Below are positions 33,948-45,779 of a stretch of DNA of 64,000 bases, piece after piece; the stretch's first letter is position 1; every line of letters begins with the position of its first letter. The notes under the pieces are model-generated. The model worked only from the letters and a program-made list of their open reading frames with translations, did not search any database and was not told where the DNA came from. Location: contig CM065302.1 in assembly GCA_032871835.1 (NCBI GenBank), positions 6,241,382 to 6,305,381 of the forward strand, written 5' to 3'. The translations under genes were made by a program, and so were the position numbers. The DNA is from Dipteronia dyeriana. Taxonomy: Eukaryota > Streptophyta > Magnoliopsida > Sapindales > Sapindaceae.

Positions 33948-35260
33948 CTATGTGTTTCTGTCTTTGTACATGACCCTTTCATTGAAGACTACATCTCTAC
34001 TTTTGATCATTTTACGATTTTGATCATCCCACAGTTTGTAACCAAATTCATCTTCTCCGTAGCCTACCAAGCTAAACTTTATTAACTTGGCGTCTAGCTT
34101 ACTCCTCGCATGATCCCCTACATGTATATAAGAAACACACCCAAACACTTTAAGATGAGAAAGTTTTACCTCTTTCCCAGTCCAGATCTCCTCTGGTATA
34201 GTGAGGTCCAAGGGCTTTGATGGTCCTCTATTGATTAAATATGCTGTTGTATTGACTATTTTTGCCCAGAATTGTTTTGGTAATCCTGAATGTAACCTCA
34301 TACTTCTAGCTCTCTCAGTCAATGTCCTATTCATCCGTTCTGCTATGTCATTCTACTGTGGAGTTCCAGGAACCGTCCTATTGAGCGTTATCCTGCTCTG
34401 GTAACAAAATTTCTTGAACTCATTGTCTTCATATTCTCTACCATTGTCTGAATACAGCTTTTGGATCTTCTACTCTGTCTCGTTCTCAACCCTGGCTTTC
34501 TATCTCTTGAAAACATCAAATACCTTAGACTTGTATTTTAGGAAGTAAACTCATACCTTTCTAGAGTGATCGTTGATGAAAGTGATGAAGTACTGTTTAC
34601 CCCGGTTGACAAGACTGAAGTTGGACCCCAAACATCGGTGTGTACTAGTTCCAGCTTCTCCTTTACCAGTGTTTTTCCGATCCTTTTAAAGCTCACTCGC
34701 TTATGTTTTCCCAGAATGCAGCTCTTATGGAAATCAACTTCAACGGATTTTAATTCTGGCAACTTACCATTCAAATGCAGACATTTTAGCCCCTGAATAC
34801 TCATGCGCCCAAACCTCTGGTGCCATAAATTCGGGTCATCTTTACCTTCCGCCATTGCGACCGAACTATAACCATCCATGGTTATGTAAAGCGATCCAGT
34901 CTTACATCCTCGGACAATTGTCATAGCTTCTTTTGAGATCTTCCACTTATCACCTGTGAAAGTTATCATGTAACCATCTGAAGCTAGTTGCCCAATGGAG
35001 ATTAAATTCTTCCTCAAGTCTGGTATATTCCTCACATTATCGAGCTTCCAAACTGACCCTTGCAGTTGAATCTTCACATCTCTCTTCCCGGTAATGTCGC
35101 ATGATTGATCGTCACCAAGATACACTTTACCTAAATTTATGTAGACGCAGTTCACGAGCAATTCCCTGTGATGTGTGGCATGGAATGACATTCCCGAATC
35201 CAGTATCCAGAACTTTGTCTTGCTTTCCAATGAGCAGATAAGGCAGATATCTGACTCCTT
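33948..35260 (-). pseudogene. Copia protease, pre-integrase and integrase (minus strand, broken)
   Basis: The frame 35230-34538 (230 codons) starts in the protease: FWILDSGMSFHATHH, where the active-site D-S-G is kept, followed by Met instead of Ala. Then comes the pre-integrase zinc domain (LWHQRFGRMSIQGL, CILGKHKRVSF) and the integrase start LELVHTDVWGPTSV. It is frameshifted near 34540. The next open frame (34334-33948, 128 codons) has the integrase end: LPKQFWAKIVNTTAYLINRGP and HLKVFGCVSYIHV. The stretch between, expected to hold the D and E catalytic residues, is disrupted. Confidence 0.85.
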
Positions 35261-35610
35261 CGATACACAATTTGTACTACTCTTTCCCTTATCTTTCTTA
35301 TCAGATCTACACTCATACGAGAGGTAGCCTTTCTTACCACAATTCTGACACTCTACATCCTTTTCACTTTGTTGTTGGTTTCCCTAATAGTTAGCTTGAT
35401 TATTGGATTTGGACTTTTCTCTTGACTTTGATCTTCCCCGTTAATTTGTGTTCCGATTTCTGCTTCTGCATTCTCTACCTTCCAAATTCAGTGTTGAAGA
35501 TATAAACACCGCTAATCCCTCTTCACGCATCCTAATCTCTTCAGTCATGATCATGTTTACAAACTACTGAAGATTCGATTTTTTTTCCCGAACGAGTTGG
35601 CAATTAACTG
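35261..35610 (-). pseudogene. gag: Copia gag, 3' part with zinc knuckle (minus strand)
   Basis: This is the part of gag on the left of the nested insertion. Around 35350-35305 it encodes CQNCGKKGYLSYEC, a CCHC knuckle in which the histidine position is Tyr (CAC to TAC is a C-to-T change). A Lys/Ser-rich linker follows toward the protease. The gag frame is joined in sequence to 45259-45779 on the far side of the insertion. Confidence 0.75.
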
Positions 35611-35964
35611 TGTAAAGTCCTCAATTGTTGATTGGCTTATTTCGTGAACAAATCATATTTTGGGGGTATTATGTAAGGGTAGCTTAGGCTCTCAAGACCT
35701 CAAGAGGAGAAGCACTGAAGGTAAAATTCTTGTGCTTACTTGCTTTGAAGAGATAGTTGCACCCTCACATATTCATGCATAACTCTTATTCATATATGTT
35801 GTATGATTATTCTTGTGTGCATTTTGATTTAAATGAATCTTGTTTGATATATTTGCATCTTGTAATTAAAGTTTTATGTCATGCTTGGCATTAGAATAGG
35901 ATGCACTTTCATCACTCATGAACTTATTGATTTTGTGTGTTTGAGTGATTGAAAAGTAGGCTTT

Positions 35965-36256
35965 GCGCTGGTGGTGCGCTACTAGACCAGCGCACCTCAC
36001 CAGCGCAACATTCCAGTGGATCATCGCATGTGTTGCGCCACTGAGCTGCGTTGTTGCACCCGTGCACAGTTGAAAAAAGTGGATGTGCACTGGTGGTGCG
36101 CCACTCGTCTAGCGCAGCCTCACCAGTGTAAAAATTCTAGAGAATTTACACATGTGTTGCACCACTGGGATGCACCACTCGTCCAGCACCTATTGTAAAA
36201 TTAGGTTGTGCGTTGGTGGTGCACTATTCGACCAGCGCACTTCACCAGCGTACACA
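35965..36256. repeat. GC-rich inverted-repeat module in the SIRE 5' LTR
   Basis: Three to four irregular units with gcgctggtggtgcgctact...gaccagcgcac, i.e. GCGCTGGT and its complement ACCAGCGC about 14 bases apart. It ends about 50 bp before the TATA box. The same phrase is found in the Athila LTRs at 13911 and 25352. Confidence 0.85.
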
Positions 36257-36307
36257 ACGGAAGCTGGAACGTTTTTTCCAAAATGACCTCACTTTGTTTG
36301 GAGCTCA

Positions 36308-36318
36308 TATATATATAA
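36308..36318 (+). promoter_or_regulatory. SIRE 5' LTR TATA box
   Basis: TATATATATAA followed by ctcattttctta; the 3' LTR has the same with a longer TA run (44351-44369). Confidence 0.55.
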
Positions 36319-37174
36319 CTCATTTTCTTAAGGTCGTGTAAGAGTTCAATATATCATATATTTTCCTTAGAACACATTTCAAAGGAAAAACACTTTCAAG
36401 AACTCATTTTTAATCACTCAAAGCATTCCCATGTGCATCAAAACTTCATCTTGCATCATCTAAGTTCATTTTGAGTGCAACTATGGATATGGTTGCTTCA
36501 TCACATCTTGTTTGGTAAGTTCTTCACTACCTTCTTACAAGTTAAGTGTTTTACTTGCTAAATCTTCTCTTTAATTATTTGTATACTCTTAGAAGATTTT
36601 CTAGATACAAATTAGAGATTTTTGTGATGCCATGATTGAGTGTTGTATTGTGATAGCTTCATAAGATTGTTTGATCTCTGTTTAGCTAAGCTTCTTGAAC
36701 ATGTCATTTAGCTCTTGATATCTAGGATTGCATTAATTGTCATCTCATTATCCTAGATAAACATTTAAGGTTTCGTAGCCTTGTTTGTTCATTGAATATC
36801 ATCATATATTCACTTAGGACATTTTATCTCTTCATTGAGAAATAAGACTTGTGTTGCTTCCGGGAGTAGGTAGCTTAAATCGCAAGCAAGATGGACTAGG
36901 TTCACTTATACTGGGATTAGGTTGTAATTCCTTTGCCATAAGTGGATTCAAGGTTCTAGTGTGGCGCACTCATCAGCCCCTGATTTTTTCCATTTGTAGG
37001 GTTTCCACATATATCTCAAGTGTCGTTTATATTTTTGCATTTTTACACTTGTGGGGTAACCAGTTGGGAGTATTTTCGTAATCTTGACCTTTAACAAAAA
37101 TTGGGTAAATTTGTTTAAAATTTATTCACCCCCCTCTAGATTAATATATTACACACCATTATATTTATTTTAAT

Positions 37175-37186
37175 TGGTATCAAAGC
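37175..37186 (+). promoter_or_regulatory. Primer-binding site (initiator Met tRNA)
   Basis: TGGTATCAAAGC matches the copia site TGGTATCAGAGC with one G-to-A change, two bases after the LTR. Confidence 0.85.
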
Positions 37187-37281
37187 AGGTTCCTAGACAT
37201 ACATAGGTGATCCTTGCTCATTTTGGTGTGTGTATTGATAATTCATACATTTGCATTCATATCATTAATTCATCAAACACA

Positions 37282-39140
37282 ATGAGTAGAAACAATGGCA
37301 ACGAGGGAGCTTCTAGCACTAGACCTTCACTCGGATTGAATTATGTCTCTTGGAAAGGCAAGATGGAGTCGTACATTTGCGAAATTCATGACAGGGCATG
37401 GATGGCAGTCAAAGATTGCTACACTCCACCCATGATGACTCCTACAGATGGAGGAGATGATGTACTCAAACCAAAGGCACAGTGGAATGCATAAGAGTTT
37501 GAGTCTTCAAAGTGGAATAGGAAGGCAGTGCATGCCATCCTATGTGCAATGGATGATAACCAGTACAAGTTGGTTCAAAATACTAGGATAGCTAATGAAG
37601 CATGGGATATCCTAGAAGTTGCACATGAGGGAACAGATGTGGTTAAGGTGTCGAAGCTTCAAGTTCTCCAAATATAATTTGAGTTGCTCAAGATGGATGA
37701 GAACGAGTGCTTCAATGACTTTAAAGTAAGGTTGATGGATATAGTGAACCAAAGTCATCAACTTGGTGATTCTTATTCGGATAGGAAGATCAAGCAGAAG
37801 ATTATGAGATCTCTACCTGATAGATTTGAGTCTAAGGTGACGGCTTTAGAAGAGAATAGTGGTTACAAGGATATGAAGCCAAGTGAAGTGATTAGGAGGC
37901 TTTTAGCTTATGAATCTAGGAAATGTCTTAACCCCACACCATCGAAAAGCAAAAAGATATTGCTTTGTAAGCCTCCAAAGTTGAGAAGGAGGAGAGTGAT
38001 GACTCGGATGAAGAAATGGCCTTGCTAAAGAGGAAGTTCAAGAAATTCTACAAGTTCGAGAGGAAAGGTTTTGGATCCAAGGGTCAAGACTTCAAGAAAA
38101 AAGCTCCCTTCAAAAAGTTTGAGCCTAGGCAAGAAAAGACCGAGAAGAAAGGAGTCAAATGCTATTAATATGGTGCAATAGGCCACTTTGCCCCGGAATG
38201 TGTAAATCACAAGTTCAAGAAAAAGGGAAAAGTGATGGCTGCCATATGGAGTGAAAGTGATAACGCCAATGAAGGAGATGAGTCTTCGGATGATGAAGAA
38301 CTCATGGCCAACTTCATAGCCTTTACATCCTCTCTTAGGAGCAAAGATGCTAGTGAAGAAGAAAATGAGAGTCAAGAGAAAAACTACTCAAGTGATGATG
38401 GATCTTCATCACAATCCACAAATGGAAGTGCGGATATGATGGATCTCAAGGACTATATGACAAAGTTTGAGAGTTTAAGGTTAAAAAACAAGAATGAAAT
38501 TAAGAGATTAAAAGAAGAAAACCTAGACCTCTCAACTCAAGTTGACCAACTAAATGAAGAGTTGGTGAGATCTAAGAGGAGTGAAGAAGGGTTAAAGAAG
38601 GAGCTTGAAGATGCTAGAGAGTTGTTGGCCAAGATGAACTCTAGCACCAAAAAACTTAACCATATGCTAGATATTGGAAAGAGGCCGAGTGACAAGAAAG
38701 GACTTGGGTTTGAAGATGATAATGTGTCCTCCACTCCAAGCAATACCATCTTTGTAAGAAGCATGAACTTCAATGGGTCCTCTTCTCATCAATCACCTTG
38801 GAAGAAACTTGACCTAGAAGAGTGTTCAAGTAGTGCTCAAGTGAAGGTGGCATCAAGAAGCCTACCTCAAACCCATCTCACAAGGGCTCCTTAAGCTAAC
38901 TTCCCTCAACCGAAAATCAATCAAGGGAAGAGACCTATCATGCAAGCTCAACAAAGGAAGCAATCAAGTCTTGCTCAACAACAAAGAAGGAAAGCTCCTC
39001 AACAACAATCAAGACAACCACAAAGATATGGGAAGGCTCCAATGCATCCTCAAGGTTATGGTATGATTCCTAACTTCATTCTTACATGTCATTTTTGTGG
39101 TATCGATGGTCACATTAGACCAAATTGCTTTAGATATATT
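37282..39140 (+). pseudogene. gag: SIRE gag (broken)
   Basis: The start MSRNNGNEGASSTRPSLGL (ATG 37282) is followed by YVSWKGKMESYICEIHD, the copia UBN2-type gag domain. Stops occur at 37492-37494, about 37677 and later. The open part 37684-38028 has FKVRLMDIVNQSHQLGDSY and IMRSLPDRFES, typical of SIRE gag. A first zinc knuckle near 38165-38202 is ruined (stop and Tyr at two positions). A long charged helical segment (38430-38660, LRLKNKNEIKRLKEENLDL) looks like a coiled coil. A second knuckle (39088-39129) is intact: CHFCGIDGHIRPNC. It would form the RNA-packaging particle. Confidence 0.85.
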
Positions 39141-40738
39141 AAATTGTATAGGATTGAAAGCATGATAGAGAAGAAAAAGAATAAAGCCATGATGCATGTC
39201 ACTAGGAAAAATGGAACAACTTTGCATGATCCTAGGACACTTAGAGCCCATGTACCATTGACCACTAGGAAGAAAAATACTGCACCTAGGTGGATTAGAA
39301 AGGATGAACACTTTTGCCATGTTGCACATATTTCCTTGAATGCTCATTCTTGTGATTTTTGGTATTTGGATAGTGGGTGCTCTAGGCACATGACTGGAAA
39401 TAAGAGTTTCTTTAAGACTCTTGTGATGGAGGAGGGAGGAAATGTCACTTTTGGTGATAGATAGAAAAGAAGGTTAAAGGAAAGGGAACCATTTCCATTC
39501 CCGGATTACCCTTCTTATCCAATGCTTTATATGTTAATGGTTTAAAAGCCAATTTGATAAGCATTTCACATCTTAGTGATGAAGGACTTTCCGTCTTGTT
39601 TAGGAAAAATGATTGTTCTATCCTATTGCCAAATGGACAAACCTTGTTAAAAGGTATGAGATCTAGTGACAATTGTTATTGTCTTGAGGCTAGGAGTATC
39701 TCTTACAATGTGTCCAAGGATGAACAAATTGAGTTGTGGCACGAAAGACTTGGTCACATGAACTTTAGGGATTTAAGAATCTTAGATAAGTTCAATGTTG
39801 TGCGAGGCCTTCCCAAGCTTGAGAAAAAGGTTAATGATGTTTGTGGACCTTGCCAACAAGGGAAGTAAACCAAAAGTATGCACAAAAAGGGCAAGTATAT
39901 AACCACCAAGGAACCTCTAGAGCTTCTCCACATGGATCTTATAGGTCCTATGCAAACCGAAAATTTAGATGGAAAGAGATACATTTTTGTGTATGTAGAT
40001 GAGTTCTCTAGGTACACTTGGACCTATTTCCTTAGAGAAAAATCTGAAACTTTTGACAAGTTTAAAATGCTTTGTTCTAAAATTCAAAATGAAATGAACT
40101 CCAAGATTAAAATCATTAAGAGAATTAGGAGTGACCATATAAAAGAATTTGAGAATGTCCATTTTGAAAATTTTTGCAATAGTCTAGGCATCTCTCATGA
40201 GTTTTCGGCTCCTAGGACACCTCAACAAAATGGAGTTGTTGAGAGGGAAAATGGAGTTGTTGAGAGGGAAAATAGAGTTCTTCAAGAAATGGCCTGTGTG
40301 ATGTTACTTAGCAACAATGTCCCTAGGAATCTTTGGGCCGAAACTATCAATACGGCATGCTACATAGGAAATAGAGTCTTCTTTAAGCCATACACTAGAA
40401 AAACCACCTATGAGTTATGGAAAGGTAGAAAGCCAAATGCTAGCTACTTCCACACCTTTGGAAGCAAATGCTACATTTTGAATGACCGTGATCAACTTGG
40501 AAAATTTGATGCTAAGAGTGATGAGGGTATCTTCATTGGCTATGCCTTGAATAGTAGAGCCTATAGAGTTTTTAATCTAAGAACTAAGACCGCAATGGAA
40601 TCATCTAATGTTGTCATTGATGCTACTAGGCTCAAAACTAATAGCCATGAGGAGGAGGTAGATTTAGCTGATGACTCCTTTTTGGAGAAGGTTGTTGATG
40701 TCTCTAATGTTGAAAAGACTAACCTGATGATGACATAA
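39141..40738 (+). pseudogene. SIRE protease and integrase (broken)
   Basis: The protease is marked by FWYLDSGCSRHMTGN (active-site DSG kept, about 39358-39402). A stop at 39462-39464 and a frameshift follow. The pre-integrase domain (39554-39868) ends with the HHCC zinc motif (LWHERLGHMNFRDLR, CGPCQQGK), then a stop. The integrase (39878-40738, 286 codons, open) has HMDLIGPM (Asp), IRSDHIKEFEN (Asp) and TPQQNGVVERE (Glu). The segment NGVVERE is repeated exactly (40229-40249 and 40250-40270), which duplicates the catalytic Glu motif. The core ends with FGSKCYILNDRDQLGKFDAK, normal for copia. Confidence 0.9.
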
Positions 40739-42427
40739 CACAACCTATTGATAGGCTTCCTCATTGAACTCAAAAGAACCAGCTCCATGGGTTAGGAAAC
40801 TCCATGACAAAGATGACATTATTGGAGAGGTTAGTGAGGGTGTTAGGACTATGTATCAAATGCTAATCTAATTAGCTACACTTGTTACACCTCTCAAATA
40901 GAGCCCAAGAAAATTGATAAAGCTTTAAAAGATGAATTTTGGGTTCTTGTCATGCAATAAGAGCTTAACCAATTTGAAAAAAATGAGGTTTGGACTCTAG
41001 TTCCTAGGCCTAAAAACACCAATGTGATAGGCACCAAGTGGGTATATAGGAACAAATCCGATGAGGATGGCAACATTGTGTGAAACAAGGTTAGGATTGT
41101 AGCACAAGGGTACTCTCAAATTGAGGGTATTGATTTTGAGGAGACATTTGCTCTCGTTGCTAGGATTGAGTCCATTAGGCTTCTTTTATCTATTTATTGT
41201 TTGCACAAGTTCAAATTGTATCAAATGGATGTTAATAGTGCCTTCCTCAATGGTTTTTTGCAAGAGGAAATGTTTGTTGAGCAACCCAAAGGGTTTGTAG
41301 ATCTTCACCACCCTAATCATGTCTATCACCTCAACAAAGCTTTATATGGGTTGAAACAAGCACCAAGGGCTTGGTATGAGCATCTCACCCAATATCTCAT
41401 AGACAATGGCTACATTAGGGGTAGTGTTGACAAGACTTTATTCATCAAGAAAAATAAAGATGAGCTCTTTATAACTCAAATCTATGTTGATGATATAGTC
41501 TTTGGTTCCACAAATGACACAAAAGTCCAACAATTTGTTGAGGTCATGTCTCATGAGTTTGAGATGAGTCTAGTTGGTGAGCTAAGTTACTTTCAAGGTT
41601 TACAAATTAAGCAAATGGATGATGGGATTTTCATATACCAAGCTAAGTATGCCAAAAACCTAGTGAAGAAATTTAGCCTTTAAAGTGCCAAACATTGTGA
41701 TACACTCATGAGTACCACTTTAAAGCTAAGTAAGGATGCTAGTGGTAAAAGTGTGGACCAAACTTTATATCGTGGCATGATTGGTAGCTTGCTCTATTTG
41801 AATGCAAATAAGCTCGATATCTCCTTTAGTGTGGGTGTATGTGCTAGGTACCAATCGGATCCTAAGGAGTCCCATCTCTATTCTGTTAAGAGAATCATTC
41901 AATATGTGAATGGGACATCCAACTATGAGATTTGGTACTCTTTTGACACTAATGCTAGTCTTGTAGGCTTTAGTGATGCAGATTGGGTAGGAAATTGTGA
42001 TGCTAGGAAAAATACATTGGGCAGTTGCTTTTTTCTTAGGAACAACCTTGTCTCTTGGTTTTGCAAGAAGCAAAATTTGTTTTCCTTGTCCACGACTGAG
42101 GCCGAATACATTACTGCTGGGAGTGGATGCACACAACTCCTTTGGATGAAGCAAATGCTAGTCGACTACTGATTCAATCAAAGTACTCTTACTCTCTTTT
42201 GTGATAACATGAGTTCAATTAATATTTCAAAGAATCTGGTTCAGCATTCTCGGACTAAGCATATTGACATCCGTCATCATTTCATTCGAGAACTAGTTGA
42301 GAGCAAATTCATAGTACTTGAGCATGTAGGTACTAATGATCAACTAGCGGATCTATTTACTAAACCCTTAGATGCTACTCGATTCAAGACTCTTAGTAGA
42401 TCTATTGGGATTTGTTTAACGGAGTGA
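40739..42427 (+). pseudogene. SIRE reverse transcriptase and RNase H (broken)
   Basis: The RT N-terminus (40900-41200) has EVWTLVPRP and GTKWVYRNK with stops. The open part 41201-41683 holds [34 protein letters not shown] and the catalytic [11 protein letters not shown] (YVDD intact). RNase H (41708-42172) has YRGMIGSLLYLNANKLDISF, VGFSDADWVGN and LSTTEAEYITA with expected acidic residues. After a stop it continues at 42209-42427 with TKHIDIRHHFIREL and LADLFTKPLDATRF, the usual C-terminal end. Family motifs are complete, but three or more stops prevent a single product. Confidence 0.9.
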
Positions 42428-43639
42428 TGTGTTGTGGTCTTTGACCCCATAAGGGGAACTCAAGCAAAGAGAGCTTTTGTATACTTGTTGCATCCATTTT
42501 TCTTTAAATGTTTATGCTCCTTTATTGATTGCTTGAGTAGCTTGGTTGCACTTATATATTATATTGTATTTTCTTTAATAAGTGTGAACTTTGCTTTGAT
42601 TACAATCCATGTCATATTTATGTTCAAACATGCATTTTGGGACTAGGAGATTTACATAAGAAGTACATGTTGAATGACCTATAATTATCTCCATGACATG
42701 ATGATTCTTAAATGACATGCTAATGAAAAATGATTAAGCATGAATTGTTGATTGCAATTGTTAAATGTAAAATATTGTGTGAAAAGAAGCTAGTGAGACT
42801 AAAATGTTGAATCAATGTCTTTCTTTCTTTATTGGTTGAACATGGCTATTATCATACGGGTATCCTCCCGGAAAAATCAAATAGGGTGCAAAGTTGCTCA
42901 TGCCATGTTTAGCTTATAAAGTTGGATATAGTGCCATTTAAAACATGAATCTATAAAACTCTATATCCTTGCTTCTCTCATGGAAAATGGTGAAATTGGT
43001 TCGAATTATATTGGAAACCTTTGTCATTTGCTTTTCCAATTACCATTGCTTTTGGACTTGAATGCAACATGTCTTGTATTCAAAGTTTTTTTGATTCATA
43101 CATTTTCTTCAAATAAATCTCCTTGTTTCTCTCCTATTAATAGAGTTGCATAAATGTGGCTTATATAATTATGCAACAATCTTGTATGCTCTTTTCTTTC
43201 TTTGCCTTGAGTGACCAGGTTGGGGACTTCTCCTTTGCCTATATCATGACAAAAAGGGGGAGTAGCATTGACCTAGCATTGTGATGTTAGGGGAGTAGCA
43301 TGTGTTGGCTTTTAGGGGGAGCATTGCATGAGTGCACTTGTTTGAGGGGAAGATTACATGTAGGGGGATTAACCAGTTGAAGGGGGAGCATTTCATGATG
43401 TCATACTCATATTATTGAATACAATTGCTTTTGTGTTATATTCACTTGATCATCTCACATGCACTTGGTTGGAAAGTATATTTGTGCTTACTTTATGTGT
43501 AGGGTTGATAGTTCTACAAGAGATTGAAGATTTGAAGTTTTTTTTTATGTTTATCTCTTTGTAATGTAGAATATCCTCCCAATGTTTTATTTTGTTTTGT
43601 GAGGATCCATGTGAGTGGTGGTTTTGTCACGAAATAGCC
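42428..43639 (+). other. SIRE 3' region with repeated purine tracts
   Basis: No env-like domain is recognised, although SIRE elements often carry an ORF here. Between 43250 and 43395 purine tracts recur: aaaaagggggagtagcattg, ggggagtagcatg, agggggagcattgcatg, agggggattaacc, agggggagcatttcatg. They resemble extra copies of the polypurine tract. Confidence 0.7.
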
Positions 43640-43650
43640 AAAAGGGGAGA
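43640..43650 (+). promoter_or_regulatory. SIRE polypurine tract
   Basis: AAAAGGGGAGA directly before the 3' LTR (starting TCTAAAGTCC, a changed TG). Confidence 0.85.
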
Positions 43651-43651
43651 T

Positions 43652-45258
43652 TCTAAAGTCCTCAATTGTTGATTGGCTTATTTCGTGAACAAATCACATT
43701 TTTGAGGTATTATGTAAGGGTAGCTTAGGCTCTCAAGACCTCAAGAGGAGAAGCATCGAAGGTAAAATTCTTGTGCTTACTTGCTTTGAAGAGATAGTTT
43801 CACACACTCACATATTCATACATAACTCTTATTCATATATGTTGTGCGATTATTCTTGTGTGCATTTTGATTTAAATGACTCTTGTTTGATATATCTACA
43901 TCTTGTAATTAAAGTTTTATGTCATGCTTGACATTATAATAGGATGCCTTTTCATAACTCCTGAACTTGTTGATTTTATGTGTTTGAGTGATTGAAAAGT
44001 AGGATTTATGCTGGTGGTGCGCTACTCGACTAGCGCACCTCACCAACGTAACATTCCAGTGGATCATCGCATGTGTTGCGCCACTGAGCTGCGCTGTTGC
44101 ACCTGCACACAGATGAAAAAAGTGGGTGTGCGCTGGTGGTACGCCACACGTCTAGCGCAACCTCACAAGCGCAAACATTCCAGAGAATTTGCGCATGTGT
44201 TGCTCCAATGGGATGCGCCACTCGTCCAGCACCTATTGTAAAATTAGGTTGTGCGCTGGTGGTGCGCTACTCGACCAGCGCACGTCACCAGCGCACACAG
44301 AGAAAGCTGGAACATTTTTTCCAAAATGACCTCACTTTGTTTGGATCTCATATATATATATATATATAACTCATTGCCTTAAGGTCGTGTGAGAGTTCAA
44401 TATATCATATATTTTCCTTAGAACACATTTCAAAGGAAAACACTTTCAAGAACTCATTTTTAATCACTCAAAGCATTCCCATGTGAATCAAAACTTCATC
44501 TTGCATCATCTAATTTCATTTAGAGTGCATCTATGGATAGGGTTGCTTCATCACATCTTGTTTGGTAAGTTCTTCACTACCTTCTTACAAGTTAAGTTTT
44601 TTACTTGCTAAACCTTCTCTTTAATTATTTGTATACTCTTAGAAGATTTTATTGATACAAATTAGAGATTGTTGTGATGCCATGATTGAGTGTTGTATTG
44701 TGATAGCTTCATAAGATTGTTTGATCTATGTTTAGCTAAGCTTCTTGAACATGACATTTAGCTCTTGGTATCTAGGATTGCATTAATTGTCATCTCATTA
44801 TCCTAGATAAGCATATAAGGTTTCCTAGCCTTGTTTGTTCATTGAATATCATCATATATTCACTTAGGACATTTTATCTCTTCATTGAGAAGTAAGACTT
44901 GTGTTGCTTCCGGGAGTAGGTAGCTTAAATCGCAAGCAAGATGGACTAGGTTCACTTATACCGGGATTAGGTAGTGGCAGTGGATTAAACCTGGATTAGG
45001 TTGTAATTCCTTTGCCATTAGTGGATTCGAGGTTCTAGTGTGGTGCACTCATCAGCCCGTGGTTTTTCTCATTTGAAGGGTTTCCACGTATATCTCAAGT
45101 GTCGTTTATATTTTCGCATTTTTATACTTGTGATTTTATTGTAACTAGTTAGGGACATTTTCATAATCTTGACCTTTAACGAAAATTGGGTAAAAAAATT
45201 TAAAATCTATTCACCCCCCCTCTAGATTAAAATATTACACGCCATTATATTTGTTTCA
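43652..45258 (+). repeat. SIRE-type 3' LTR (1607 bp)
   Basis: Pairs with 35611-37172 over its whole length. It ends TTTCA. Compared with the 5' copy it carries an extra 29-bp segment (44971-44999) between ggattag repeats and a longer TA run. It has the GC-rich module at 44008-44299 and the TATA run at 44351-44369. Confidence 0.9.
44008..44299. repeat. GC-rich inverted-repeat module in the SIRE 3' LTR
   Basis: Counterpart of 35965-36256, with more intact gcgctggtggtgcgctact/gaccagcgcac arms in its last unit (44251-44283). Confidence 0.85.
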
Positions 45259-45779
45259 GACTGACTTGTCGTTGTCCAACTTTCTGGCAATTGGGTGAGA
45301 AGAAACGCCGCCATAAACTCTTCATCAAAACCCATAGACAAAGAACATAACTCGTCCTTCACTTTTTTGGACTGATTTAAAAAATCTTTAAAGTTTTGAC
45401 CCTCCGCCATCTTCAAGGTTGATAACTTCTTGACAAAATGGACTTTCCTTACTTTAGAAGGTTGTTCGTATAGGTATGATAGAGTATCCATTATATATTT
45501 GGCAGTCTGTTGATCTTTTACGTTGAAGACGACCCGCTTCGTCAAACTGTGACGATTTGCCCCCAATGCTTTCCGGTCTAGGAGTTCAAAATCACAATCA
45601 TCCATGTTCTTTGGTTTCCATTTCTTTTCCCAATATTCATTGGTCATATCCTTTGGTCTCTTTTTTATCGGCTAATGCAAATACTTCTAGTATAGATAGT
45701 CCTTCATCTGTATCTTTCAGAAGCTGAAATTTGACAAATTGAATTTCTCAATCTTGTGTGTTTCCTTTTCTGACTCCAT
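45259..45779 (-). pseudogene. gag: Copia gag, 5' part (minus strand)
   Basis: Starts MESEKETHKIEKFNL (ATG at 45777-45779). The open frame 45647-45259 carries KQNFKDFLN-like and FLLTQLPESWTT motifs: MDTLSYLYEQPSKVRKVHF and GQNFKDFLNQSKKVKDELCS are the UBN2/Tnt1-type gag core. Frame changes lie between 45660 and 45740. The nested SIRE element starts immediately after LPESWTTTSQ; the continuation is at 35610 and below. Confidence 0.85.

Larger units (their letters stand above)
35611..37172 (+). repeat. SIRE-type 5' LTR (1562 bp)
   Basis: Starts TGTAAAGTCCTCAATTG. The end is set by comparison with the 3' LTR (terminal CA there, TA here). It contains the GC-rich module (35965-36256) and a TATA box (36308-36318), and the typical ccccctctagatta near its end. 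Confidence 0.85.
35611..45258 (+). mobile_element. SIRE/Maximus-type copia element, complete with both LTRs, nested in the minus-strand copia gag
   Basis: 5' LTR 35611-37172, primer site 37175-37186, gag, protease, integrase, RT-RNase H, a purine-tract-rich 3' region, polypurine tract 43640-43650, 3' LTR 43652-45258. Flanks are AACTG (35606-35610) and GACTG (45259-45263), a 5-bp target duplication with one difference. The host gag frame resumes exactly across this point. About 20 differences were counted by eye in the first 330 bp of the LTR pair, so the insertion is not recent. All genes carry stops. Confidence 0.9.
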
